Part shown: positions 6,377-13,288 of the stretch, piece after piece | Layout: the number at the start of each line of letters is the position of its first letter | Numbering within the stretch: position 1 is the first letter of the stretch | Made by a program: the position numbers and the translations under genes | Notes under the pieces: model-generated | Seen by the model: the letters and a program-made list of their open reading frames with translations, nothing else | Told to the model about the DNA's origin: nothing | Databases searched by the model: none | Assembly: GCA_034190325.1 (NCBI GenBank) | Contig: JAXHST010000062.1 | Coordinates: 1 to 19,917 of the forward strand | Origin: UBA287 sp034190325 | Lineage (GTDB): Archaea; Thermoplasmatota; UBA186; UBA287 | Direction: 5' to 3' | Length of the DNA stretch: 19,917 bases

Positions 6377-9300
6377 TCATATTATGTCCTCCAGCTGCAG
6401 TGCTGGCACGATGCACATGCTCTTCAGCTCATCAACAAGAAGCTTGAAAGCATAGCTTGTTGATACGGGGTATATCTCTGTTGTATTCCCATGTATCGGA
6501 CATCTAAGAGTTCCATCCCTTGTCATCATGGCAAAATGACCGCACTTGTTGCACACATAAACATTAACGGCATCAGAGTTATCGAGCAAGCGATCCTTCA
6601 CCACCATAGCAGCTCCATGCCCTATGAGACAATCGCGCTCCATCTCCCCAAACCTCAAACCTCCTTCTCTTGCCCTTCCTTCCGTTGGTTGTCTGGTTAA
6701 TATCTGCACAGGCCCTCTTGCTCTTGCATGCATCTTGTCCGCGACCATATGGTAGAGCTTCTCATAGTATATTATGCCAACAAAGATTTCTACATCGTAC
6801 ATTTTCCCTGTTTTTCCATCGTATAAGACCTCTTTACCATTGGGTTTGAAACCATAGGCCTTCAGCTCTTTTCTTATATCTTCCTCTTCTTCTCCGCTAA
6901 ATATTGTGCTATCATTGAATTTTCCACTCATAGCACTCCTTTTCCCCCCGAGTGCTTCAAGCACGTGCCCAACGGTCATCCTGGAGGGTATGCCATGAGG
7001 ATTGACAACCATATCTGGCACTATACCAAGCTCATTGAAAGGCATATCTTCTTGCGGAACTATGAGGCCGAGAACACCTTTTTGTCCGTGTCTGCTGGCA
7101 AATTTGTCACCGAGCTCCGGTATGCGCTCTTCCCTCAAACGAACCCTTACCATCATGTTGTTGTCACCAGAAGGTGTCAGTACAACCTTATCTACTATGC
7201 CTTCCTCACCATGCTTAACCCGAAGAGAGCTCTCTATGCGCTTCTGCGGCGCAAGGAGCTCTTCCGCTTCTTCGAGGAATCTTGAAGGTGAGGTTTTACC
7301 AACGAGCACATCATTTGAGCCCACGGATATCTCAGGCGTTATTATGCCGTCCTCATCCAGGTTTTTGTATGCAGCCTGAGAGCGAACTCCTCTCGTGTCA
7401 GGTGGAGGTGTCTCGAATTCATCCTTCTGCCCGCCCATGTATCTTTTGCGTTCTGTTTCATACATATTGAAGATCGTGGATCTCCCCATGCCTCTCTCTA
7501 TGGAGCTCTTGTTGAGAACTATGGCATCCTCCATATTATATCCTTCATAGGAGAGCACTGTGATGACAAAGTTCTGGCCCGTAGGTCTTTCAAGATAGTG
7601 CGTGTATTTCATCTGATGTGTCTGGGTCAAAGGCTTCTGCGGATAGTGAAGCAGGTGCGCAGTTGTATCCGGTCTTATGCGATAGTTTGCTCCACTCAAG
7701 CCTAAGGACTGCTTGAACATTGCTGAACCCAGGGTGTTCCTCGGGCTTGAGTTGTGCTCCGGATAGGGTATCATACCCGCAACCACTCCGAGCATAGCTA
7801 TGGGATCTACCTCCATATGAGTGTGCTCGGGTGTGAGAGCGGCTTCATCAACAGCAATGTAAGCATCTTCCTCCTCCTCTGCATCAAGGTACTCTATAAG
7901 ACCGTTGGTGATGAGATCCTTCCATGAAAGCTCATTTTTTCCCAGCCGCTCAAGAACCTCATCAGTTATTCCATGTTTTCCATTCTTTACGACTATGAGA
8001 GGCCTTACAGCTCTTCCACCATCACAATTTATCATTATCTCATTTTCATCCTTATTGTACCTCACATTGATCTCTGTTGAGATCTTTCCTTTCCTTCTGA
8101 GATCCCTGATCTTTGAGACAAATTTGCCGGGCTCATCATGCAGCCCTATTAAATCCCCATTAAAGTAGACTCCTGTACCGCTCTCTCCCTTTCTCACCTC
8201 TTTCAATCCCTGAGAGAACAGTATTTTTTTCACTTCTGTTTCATCAACACCTTTTGTTATCTCAACACAGAGCGCCAGATTCTTTATAAGACCACAGTTC
8301 GGCCCCTCTGGGGTTTCATTAGGACATAGACGTCCGTACTGTGTTGGGTGCAGATCTCTTGCCTCAAAGTGAGGTTGGGAGCGGACAAGGGGACTCATAA
8401 CCCTTCTCATATGGCTCATCATAGAGACATTTGATGTTCTGTCGAGCAGCTGACTTATTCCGGTTCTTTCTCCAGCCCAGTTTCCTGTAGCAAGTGCCCT
8501 CTCTACCCTCTGGGTCAATATATCAGGCTTGACATATGTAGAGATCTTCGGGGCTTTTCTCTCCCTCTCCCTCCTAGAGGTTGCTCTCTCGAACTCATAT
8601 TTTACATCCTTCAAAAGGTTTGTTAGAGCAATGCGGAACTCCTCTTCCATCAGGTCTCCTGCCAGTCTTAGCCTCTTATTAGCGTAATGATCTTTATCGT
8701 CGGGCTCTCTCTTTTTTAGAGCGAGTGCAAGCACAGCCTCCCCCATTCTCGCAAGGAATATCGCCTTCTTGAGCCTGTCCTCTGGTGTGGTGCCCAGGTG
8801 CGGCAGAAGGATCCTGTCCAGCAAGTTGTTTACCCTGTTAAGCCTGTACTCTTTTGCCTGCCCACCGGCTATCTTTTTTCCGAGATAATTCACTGCGTCC
8901 TGATTCGTTATCACAAGGTGCTCCTCTGCGCACTCTTCTATATTCGCATAAGCAAAGCGCTCCATTGCAGGGTCACTCACAATGTTATTAACTATCGATT
9001 CATCAGACTCCAGGCCCAGGGCTTTTAGCAGTATTATCATCGGCAGATCTCCCGCTACTGTTGGTAGTGTGCATGAGAGGACGCCATCCTTATGCAGCTC
9101 TATCGTTATGAGTGCTCTATAGCCTTCATGCTGTGAAAAAACCTTTGCCGTTGGAGCTTCTCTGCCATATTTGGGCGTATACTCCACAAGCACCCTGTTT
9201 GGTGCGAGATCTTCTAAAGATATGAGCGCTCTCTCTGTGCCTCCTGTTATAAAGTATCCCCCCTCTTCCGCCGGATCTTCTTTTGCCTCATTTATCAATT

Positions 9301-9748
9301 TTTCAAGGTACTCCTCATCATTTAGTTTCGCGTTGTAAACTCGCTCCATATTCTCTTTGCGCAGAAGGCATTTGCTGGATCCCACCATTATGGGAAGCTT
9401 CCCTATGTGAAGGTTTTCCCTGCTCTGCTCTATACCGCCTTTGTAGAGAATAAACTCCAGCCACAGGTCAGAACCATAGGTTATGTTTCTCAATCTGGCT
9501 TCCATGGGGAATATGTGCTTTTGTGTTCCATCCGCTTCTCTAACTGTTGGCAGGTCAACGCTTATCTTTCCAAGCTTTATTTCATAATCCTCAACCTCCG
9601 GTCTAAAGATCCCGGGGCCAGAATCTTCACTTATGATCACCGTATCCACTATTCTCTGAAGCCTGTGCTCCACAAAGTCATTGAAGGACTCAAGCTGGTG
9701 TTCTACAAGGCTTTTCTCTCTGAAATATGCATCTATAAGCTCCCTCAT
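6377..9748 (-). CDS. rpoB: DNA-directed RNA polymerase subunit B, unsplit (Rpo2)
   Basis: 1123 residues in one chain, equivalent to bacterial beta and combining the B'' and B' halves that are separate genes in most methanogens, Archaeoglobi and Halobacteria. Hallmarks include LCPNETPEGPNCGL, GYNMEDAIVLNKSSIERG, KFASRHGQKGV and the C-terminal YAFKLLVDELKSM. The C-terminal zinc ribbon reads C1066-x2-C1069 ... C1083-x2-H1086, with histidine in place of the usual fourth cysteine (CPIHG). The ATG overlaps the rpoH stop (ATGA), so the two are translationally coupled. No intein is present. The unsplit chain is the strongest taxonomic hint in the window. Confidence 0.98.
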   Translation of the reverse strand: MRELIDAYFREKSLVEHQLESFNDFVEHRLQRIVDTVIISEDSGPGIFRPEVEDYEIKLGKISVDLPTVREADGTQKHIFPMEARLRNITYGSDLWLEFILYKGGIEQSRENLHIGKLPIMVGSSKCLLRKENMERVYNAKLNDEEYLEKLINEAKEDPAEEGGYFITGGTERALISLEDLAPNRVLVEYTPKYGREAPTAKVFSQHEGYRALITIELHKDGVLSCTLPTVAGDLPMIILLKALGLESDESIVNNIVSDPAMERFAYANIEECAEEHLVITNQDAVNYLGKKIAGGQAKEYRLNRVNNLLDRILLPHLGTTPEDRLKKAIFLARMGEAVLALALKKREPDDKDHYANKRLRLAGDLMEEEFRIALTNLLKDVKYEFERATSRRERERKAPKISTYVKPDILTQRVERALATGNWAGERTGISQLLDRTSNVSMMSHMRRVMSPLVRSQPHFEARDLHPTQYGRLCPNETPEGPNCGLIKNLALCVEITKGVDETEVKKILFSQGLKEVRKGESGTGVYFNGDLIGLHDEPGKFVSKIRDLRRKGKISTEINVRYNKDENEIMINCDGGRAVRPLIVVKNGKHGITDEVLERLGKNELSWKDLITNGLIEYLDAEEEEDAYIAVDEAALTPEHTHMEVDPIAMLGVVAGMIPYPEHNSSPRNTLGSAMFKQSLGLSGANYRIRPDTTAHLLHYPQKPLTQTHQMKYTHYLERPTGQNFVITVLSYEGYNMEDAIVLNKSSIERGMGRSTIFNMYETERKRYMGGQKDEFETPPPDTRGVRSQAAYKNLDEDGIITPEISVGSNDVLVGKTSPSRFLEEAEELLAPQKRIESSLRVKHGEEGIVDKVVLTPSGDNNMMVRVRLREERIPELGDKFASRHGQKGVLGLIVPQEDMPFNELGIVPDMVVNPHGIPSRMTVGHVLEALGGKRSAMSGKFNDSTIFSGEEEEDIRKELKAYGFKPNGKEVLYDGKTGKMYDVEIFVGIIYYEKLYHMVADKMHARARGPVQILTRQPTEGRAREGGLRFGEMERDCLIGHGAAMVVKDRLLDNSDAVNVYVCNKCGHFAMMTRDGTLRCPIHGNTTEIYPVSTSYAFKLLVDELKSMCIVPALQLEDII

Positions 9749-9975
9749 TCTTCTATCACCACTCTATAGTAGTATGAGATCCCTGAAATGGGACTTATTC
9801 TCTTTATCTTTATCACATCCCCGTTCTCTACTCCAAGATCCTTTATTGCCGGATCATTTACATTTATTTTTGGCAACTCCTTTTTTGTTATTCCGTATTT
9901 AGCTAAAAGCTCTTCTACCTCTGCCTCACTCATCAGTTCATGGGGCGGAACAAGCACATGTTTTCTCACTTCCAT
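9745..9975 (-). CDS. rpoH: DNA-directed RNA polymerase subunit H (Rpo5)
   Basis: 76 residues, standard for archaeal RpoH, the homologue of the C-terminal domain of eukaryotic Rpb5. Signature stretches are KHVLVPPHELMSEAEVEELL near the N-terminus and DPAIKDLG...GDVIKIKR...YYRVV at the end. I chose the ATG at 9975 because it is preceded by GGGAGGA (9981-9987). A longer in-frame start at 10038 would run through the tRNA and is rejected. It is the first polymerase gene of the operon. Its ribosome binding site lies only about 7 bases past the 3' end of tRNA-Lys, and no promoter is visible inside the tRNA, so it is probably transcribed from the promoter upstream of the zinc-ribbon gene. Confidence 0.96.
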   Translation of the reverse strand: MEVRKHVLVPPHELMSEAEVEELLAKYGITKKELPKINVNDPAIKDLGVENGDVIKIKRISPISGISYYYRVVIEE

Positions 9976-9980
9976 TTTTT

Positions 9981-9987
9981 TCCTCCC
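9981..9987 (-). promoter_or_regulatory. Ribosome binding site of rpoH
   Basis: GGGAGGA followed by five A and the ATG at 9975. Only six bases separate it from the last base of tRNA-Lys, so the mRNA 5' end created by tRNA 3' processing would begin almost at this site. Confidence 0.8.
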
Positions 9988-9993
9988 TTTCAG

Positions 9994-10080
9994 CGGGCCT
10001 GGAGGGATTCGAACCCCCGGCCACCTGGTTTCTTCCATTGGTTAAAAGCCAGATGCTCTACCTAGCTGAGCTACAGGCCC
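9994..10080 (-). tRNA. tRNA-Lys (UUU) with a 13-nt intron
   Basis: Read on the minus strand, the acceptor stem is GGGCCTG/CAGGCCC. The D stem is GCTC/GAGC, the anticodon stem TCTGG/CCAGG (one G-U pair), the T stem GGGGG/CCCTC with loop TTCGAAT, and the discriminator base is G73, as expected for tRNA-Lys. CCA is not encoded. The anticodon loop after intron removal is CTTTTAA, giving anticodon TTT (bases 10044-10046). Mature length is 74. Exon 1 is 10043-10080 and exon 2 is 9994-10029. The first tRNA base (10080) is also the last base of the aEF-1beta stop codon. No TATA box is visible about 25 bases upstream, so the tRNA is probably cut out of the polycistronic transcript by RNase P and RNase Z. 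Confidence 0.93.
10030..10042 (-). other. tRNA-Lys intron at position 37/38 with bulge-helix-bulge
   Basis: The intron is ACCAATGGAAGAA. Loop bases CTTT (32-35) can pair with GAAG in the intron as a 4-bp central helix. This leaves two 3-nt bulges, TA|A at the 5' cut and AA|A at the 3' cut, the canonical substrate of the archaeal splicing endonuclease. The intron and exon 2 both begin with ACCA, a short direct repeat. Confidence 0.85.
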
Positions 10081-10340
10081 TATATCAACGTTAGATCAAC
10101 CACCTCAACGCTACCAACACCCTTTATCTTCTCTATTTCGCTATTCAGCTCTTCTACCCCTTCGTCTTCAGCCAGAATGTTGAAGAGCAAAGCTTTCAAG
10201 CCAAAGGCTATGTCTGATATCTGATAACCTCTGAACTGCACATTGGCTGGCATGATCTTTTTTATCTCATCCGCTATGCTCTCCAGATCAATATCTACAT
10301 TATCTGGCAATACCCTGATAGTCACACTTACCTTACCCAT
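10080..10340 (-). CDS. ef1b: Translation elongation factor aEF-1beta
   Basis: 86 residues, the typical size for archaeal EF-1beta, the guanine nucleotide exchange factor that reloads EF-1alpha with GTP. The sequence begins MGKVSVTIRVLPDNVDIDLE and has the usual middle (IAFGLKALLFNILAEDEG) and end (IKGVGSVEVVDLT). The ATG follows the zinc-ribbon stop with no spacer (TGAATG). Its TAG stop ends on the first base of tRNA-Lys, so the mRNA is expected to be cut at the stop codon when the tRNA 5' end is matured. The zinc-ribbon/aEF-1beta pair is a common archaeal arrangement; linking it to the rpo operon through a tRNA is unusual in my recollection. Confidence 0.95.
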   Translation of the reverse strand: MGKVSVTIRVLPDNVDIDLESIADEIKKIMPANVQFRGYQISDIAFGLKALLFNILAEDEGVEELNSEIEKIKGVGSVEVVDLTLI

Positions 10341-10505
10341 TCAAGGACCTCTGAAACCACATTCCGGGCAAACGTAAGGAACACTCTTATCCCTGCATCT
10401 ATAGCATCTGCCGACCAGAGTTTTACCACATGAAGGGCAGAGGAATACTGCATCTTTCCTTTCCACAAGCGGCGTACCACAAGAGCTACAAACTCCTCTA
10501 GACAT
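10341..10505 (-). CDS. Small zinc-ribbon protein (HVO_2753-like)
   Basis: 54 residues with four CxxC knuckles: CSSC, CPSC, CYRC and CPEC, enough for two zinc ribbons. This matches the small archaeal double zinc-ribbon family regularly encoded just before aEF-1beta (Haloferax HVO_2753 type). Its biochemical role is not established; the company it keeps suggests translation or RNA binding. I chose the ATG at 10505. A longer in-frame start at 10613 would need translation from upstream of the predicted transcript start, and that extra stretch has no protein-like character. The TATA box at 10527-10535 puts transcription start at about the ATG, so the mRNA is probably leaderless. This is the promoter-proximal gene of the unit that runs down to nusA. 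Confidence 0.85.
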   Translation of the reverse strand: MSRGVCSSCGTPLVERKDAVFLCPSCGKTLVGRCYRCRDKSVPYVCPECGFRGP

Positions 10506-10526
10506 GCAAAGTGAAGTGTTTTTTAA

Positions 10527-10535
10527 GTATTTAAG
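10527..10535 (-). promoter_or_regulatory. TATA box of the zinc-ribbon/aEF-1beta/tRNA-Lys/rpo operon
   Basis: CTTAAATAC on the minus strand, centred about 26 bases before the ATG at 10505. It is the only convincing promoter for the genes down to nusA, which follow with overlaps or spacers of at most 16 bases. Confidence 0.65.
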
Positions 10536-10599
10536 ATTATCTCGCTGGTTAATATTTTTATCCCGATCTTTTATGGGACATAACGAAAAAAAAGAAAGG

Positions 10600-10608
10600 T
10601 ATATATAC
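10600..10608 (+). promoter_or_regulatory. TATA box of the secreted cysteine-containing protein gene
   Basis: TATATATAC with a purine-rich GAAAG just upstream that fits a BRE. Transcription is expected near 10630, at the ribosome binding site. It is divergent from the zinc-ribbon/rpo promoter, with about 65 bases between the two boxes. Confidence 0.7.
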
Positions 10609-10628
10609 GACATATTTCAATATATGTC

Positions 10629-10635
10629 AGGAGGG
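10629..10635 (+). promoter_or_regulatory. Ribosome binding site choosing the start at 10642
   Basis: AGGAGGG, six bases before the ATG at 10642. It rules out the in-frame ATG at 10624, which overlaps the promoter-proximal region. Confidence 0.8.
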
Positions 10636-10641
10636 AATAAA

Positions 10642-11171
10642 ATGAAAACAAAAACGTTGTTCGCAGGAGTTTTTGCCGTGCTCTTAGCCCTGGCTATTTT
10701 GCCTGGTGCTTTTGCGCAGCAAACAGGAGCTTCTCCAGAGACAGGAGCTGAAGAGGAAGTGGTGGCAGAGAAAGCAGTGCTCTCTGACATATATGGGTAC
10801 TGCTGCTATGGAGTTTTTCCCAGAGTTGGCCCATTCGTAAAAGCGATTGTGCTGGCATTTACGGTACTTGGAGGAGGCTGTTTAGCTGATTTCCTTGAAC
10901 TCGTGCAGAGCGCCACGGGAATGTATTTCCAGTCAGCGATAGATGAGATGTCAGGTCCATCACCGCACATGATGCCGTTCTTTGCAGGAATAGGGGAGGG
11001 ACTACTCGGCTGTAATATGATCGAGATGCTCGGAGGGCTTTTCAGCGGTCTTGACACAATCTGCAGTATGCCGATAATAAATTCTCTGTGCTGGTGGGGC
11101 TGGGCAGCAACCTTGCTGAGACACGGCTTCGGACCAACAGTAATGAGAGAGTACTTCCCGCAGAGCTATGG
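10642..11171 (+). CDS. Secreted or membrane protein with several cysteines, unknown function (3' end lost in assembly gap)
   Basis: I do not recognise the family. About 176 codons are visible before the run of N. The start has a strong AGGAGGG site and a TATA box. The N-terminus is a clear Sec signal peptide: KTK, a hydrophobic stretch, then GAFA|QQ as the likely cleavage site. The mature N-terminus is Thr/Gly/Glu-rich (to about residue 50). A hydrophobic, Gly- and Cys-rich remainder follows, with cysteines in YGYCCYG, GGGCLA, LLGCNM, DTICSM and NSLCWW. Two or three segments are hydrophobic enough to be membrane-embedded. The promoter and ribosome binding site are among the strongest in the window, suggesting high expression. 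Candidates are an envelope or pilin-like component; none can be shown. Confidence 0.72.
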
Positions 11172-11271
11172 NNNNNNNNNNNNNNNNNNNNNNNNNNNNN
11201 NNNNNNNNNNNNNNNNNNNNNNNNNNNNNNNNNNNNNNNNNNNNNNNNNNNNNNNNNNNNNNNNNNNNNNN
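11172..11271. other. Assembly gap of 100 N
   Basis: Exactly 100 undetermined bases, the conventional filler for a scaffold gap of unknown size. It interrupts the secreted-protein gene and the MATE gene, which face each other. The real distance and any genes between them are unknown. Confidence 0.98.
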
Positions 11272-12110
11272 AGCCTATCTCCTATGCCATAGCCGGCAAG
11301 CGCTATCGTGGATTCAGGCACCATGGCAACGATGTACATCATGAGAAAAAAACCTATAGCAGAGCCTCCATGCCCTATTATTGCCGGAAGCCCAATGCGA
11401 ACTATTTTCTTTGTCTCCGCAAGATCTGGCTTCATCTCTCTGCTTTTTATCCTGACCCCTATCCTTCCAGAGCTGAGTACCCACAGAGAGATAAAAGTGG
11501 GAGGTATGTAAGATATCACCGTTGCTATGGCTGCTCCAGATATGCCCATTGCAGGGATGAAGGAATAACCCCCTATAAAAAGCGGGTCTAAGATTATGTT
11601 TATTATTACAGATGCTCCCATTATTGACATGGATAGAACCATTCTGCTTCTCCCACGGAATATACCATCGCACGACATCGTGAGAAATATGAATGGCAGG
11701 CCTAGAAATATTATGCTTATGTATTCTATAGCTCTCTCTGTAACCGCCTCCTCAGCCCCTAGAAGAGAAATCAGAAAAGGCGTGGAGAAAAAACCGAGAA
11801 GCGCAAAACACAGGGACAACAGCAGCATAACCCCTATTATCTGCGAAGCAGCATAGCTAGCTCTGTCGTCCATAGCAGCCCCAGAGTACTGAGAGATCAG
11901 AGCTACGGCTGCAGCGCTGAATCCAAAGCCTACCGCTATTATAACCCCGAACACTGGCCAGGAGATCTGGATGGCAGCCACAGAAGCCGCCCCTTCCATA
12001 TTTCCGATCCAGAAAGCATCTGCAAGATTGTATAGCATATTCAGCAGCTGTGTAACCAGAATGGGCCATGAGAGTGAAAGGATCTTTTTGCTTAAACTTT
12101 CTTCAACCAT
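11272..12110 (-). CDS. MATE-family multidrug/sodium antiporter (C-terminus lost in assembly gap)
   Basis: About 279 residues of an expected 440-460 are visible; the rest falls in the gap. The N-terminus (LSWPILVTQLLNMLYNLADAFWIG) is the characteristic first MATE helix. Further family marks are a GxGFSAAAVALISQYSGA stretch, FRGRSRMVLSMSIMGASVIINIILDPLFI in helices 5 and 6, and GISGAAIATV. Around seven or eight of the 12 helices are present. MATE proteins export cationic or other small compounds in exchange for sodium or protons; the substrate here cannot be told. The TATA-like element at 12131-12140 lies about 26 bases before the ATG, so the mRNA is probably leaderless. The gene is divergent from the 12183 gene. 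Confidence 0.92.
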
Positions 12111-12130
12111 TCAGAGAACATAGGCTTATT

Positions 12131-12140
12131 ATAATATAAA
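12131..12140 (-). promoter_or_regulatory. TATA box of the MATE gene
   Basis: TTTATATTAT on the minus strand, centred about 26 bases before the ATG at 12110; a leaderless transcript is implied. Confidence 0.6.
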
Positions 12141-12154
12141 GCTGCTGCGTTAAG

Positions 12155-12163
12155 TTTTTAAAT
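12155..12163 (+). promoter_or_regulatory. TATA box of the 12183 gene
   Basis: TTTTTAAAT centred about 25 bases before the ATG at 12183. There is only a GGG directly before the start, too close to act as a ribosome binding site, which fits a leaderless mRNA. Confidence 0.55.
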
Positions 12164-12182
12164 CATGTGATCAATTAGGGTA

Positions 12183-13223
12183 ATGGAATCAAGGATAATC
12201 GCTGCAATACTGGCACTGGCGATCCCGGTGCTGCTCTGGTTTTCTATCGAGAGATCCCTGGCATCGCTGCTCGCTCTGGTGTTCTTCTTTGTGATCCTTT
12301 TGCTCTCTTTGCTTGCTGGTTATATAACCAAAAGATACGCATCTAAGAGGCCAGAGGCAAAAAAGAGGTATACCACAATAAGCACAACAATTGTTATCCT
12401 GATATCTGTGCTCCTTATATCCTCGGTGCTCTTCGTTATTATCCCCATAACACAGCCAAAAGAAGGGGTCTTAAGGGGCAATGAGGTCTGGGTTGGGATA
12501 GATAAAGCGGATATCAAAGACTTTTCACTCAAAGCCCCTAACGGGAATGTTACCCTCTCGTTTGTGGATGAGTGCAACGTAAACAGTATGGATGTGAGAA
12601 AAGGAAGCATAACAATGAGTTTAGAGAAGCCTGCTTTTAAGGGCGTGCGTCTCGAAACCACATACCTCGATACAAAGGTTGATCTCAATGGCATAGAGAT
12701 ACCTCTCTCACTTTATGGTGAAACGAGGGTTCCAATGACATCAGCGCTCTCCTCTATAATGAAGGAGATCACGCTTGAGGACGTGGAATTTCATACTCCC
12801 TCTTTCAGCGCCAGCTCCATGCACTCAGAGGCTCTAACGCTAGAGGGCTCAGGAACGCCAGCAATCATAAAGGCGGAAAAGCTAAGCATACCAGAGCTAA
12901 CGTTGAGACCTCTCTTAAGCTCTCTGCTCTCAGGGAAAAAGATCTTGATAAACGAAATTGAAATAGAGAACGGATCTTTCATCCTTGAGAATGTGCCCAT
13001 ATCCTTTGACAGCGCGGTCTTGCAAAATGCAGAGCTCGAGCTGGACATAAGAGAGCTTATAGAACTCAATAGGGATGAGCTTCCGTCTCTGCTGCTCAAA
13101 GCTCTGAGATCTCTCCCCTCTATGCTTAGCACACGCACGCTGGAGCTCAGCGATATATCTCTAAGCCTTGCTGGCGAAGTGAAAACCGGTGCATCAAATA
13201 TAGAGAACATGAGAATAGGCTGA
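12183..13223 (+). CDS. Membrane-anchored protein with large beta-rich extracytoplasmic domain, unknown function
   Basis: 346 residues, family not recognised. Three hydrophobic segments lie near residues 4-23, 27-48 and 65-88, the first two nearly continuous. The remaining roughly 250 residues have no further membrane segment. They alternate short hydrophobic strands with polar residues (for example ITLEDVEFHTPSFSA, ILINEIEIENGSFILEN, LELSDISLSLAG). This periodic pattern of an element defined by 'EI...I.NG.F.LEN' is reminiscent of AsmA/TamB-like or LEA-like beta-solenoid domains, but that is inference from pattern alone. The gene has its own TATA box, ends 65 bases before the LuxE-like gene and is in the same orientation. 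No link in function is evident. Confidence 0.7.
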   Translation: MESRIIAAILALAIPVLLWFSIERSLASLLALVFFFVILLLSLLAGYITKRYASKRPEAKKRYTTISTTIVILISVLLISSVLFVIIPITQPKEGVLRGNEVWVGIDKADIKDFSLKAPNGNVTLSFVDECNVNSMDVRKGSITMSLEKPAFKGVRLETTYLDTKVDLNGIEIPLSLYGETRVPMTSALSSIMKEITLEDVEFHTPSFSASSMHSEALTLEGSGTPAIIKAEKLSIPELTLRPLLSSLLSGKKILINEIEIENGSFILENVPISFDSAVLQNAELELDIRELIELNRDELPSLLLKALRSLPSMLSTRTLELSDISLSLAGEVKTGASNIENMRIG

Positions 13224-13259
13224 GGATCAGATAGGATAGGGAACATAGGAAGGGAAAAA

Positions 13260-13270
13260 AATATATTTAA
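13260..13270 (+). promoter_or_regulatory. TATA box of the LuxE-like gene
   Basis: AATATATTTAA centred about 24 bases before the ATG at 13289, with no ribosome binding site in between; a leaderless mRNA is implied. Confidence 0.65.
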
Positions 13271-13288
13271 ACAGATCTTTCTTGCTCT

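Noticed and set aside
2353..9748. Inteins in the RNA polymerase subunits
   Set aside because: These genes are known intein sites in archaea, but subunit lengths and uninterrupted motifs leave no room for one; the extra length in A'' is at the N-terminus and lacks intein motifs.
9976..10038. Longer rpoH start giving 97 residues
   Set aside because: The extra 21 codons are the antisense-free body of the tRNA-Lys gene; the ATG at 9975 has a strong ribosome binding site and matches the family length.
10506..10613. Longer zinc-ribbon protein start giving 90 residues
   Set aside because: The extension crosses the predicted TATA box and divergent promoter region and has no conserved character; the ATG at 10505 fits a leaderless start.
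11088..11591. Plus-strand open frame running through the N gap
   Set aside because: It exists only because N is read as open; it is out of frame with the secreted protein and antisense to the MATE gene.
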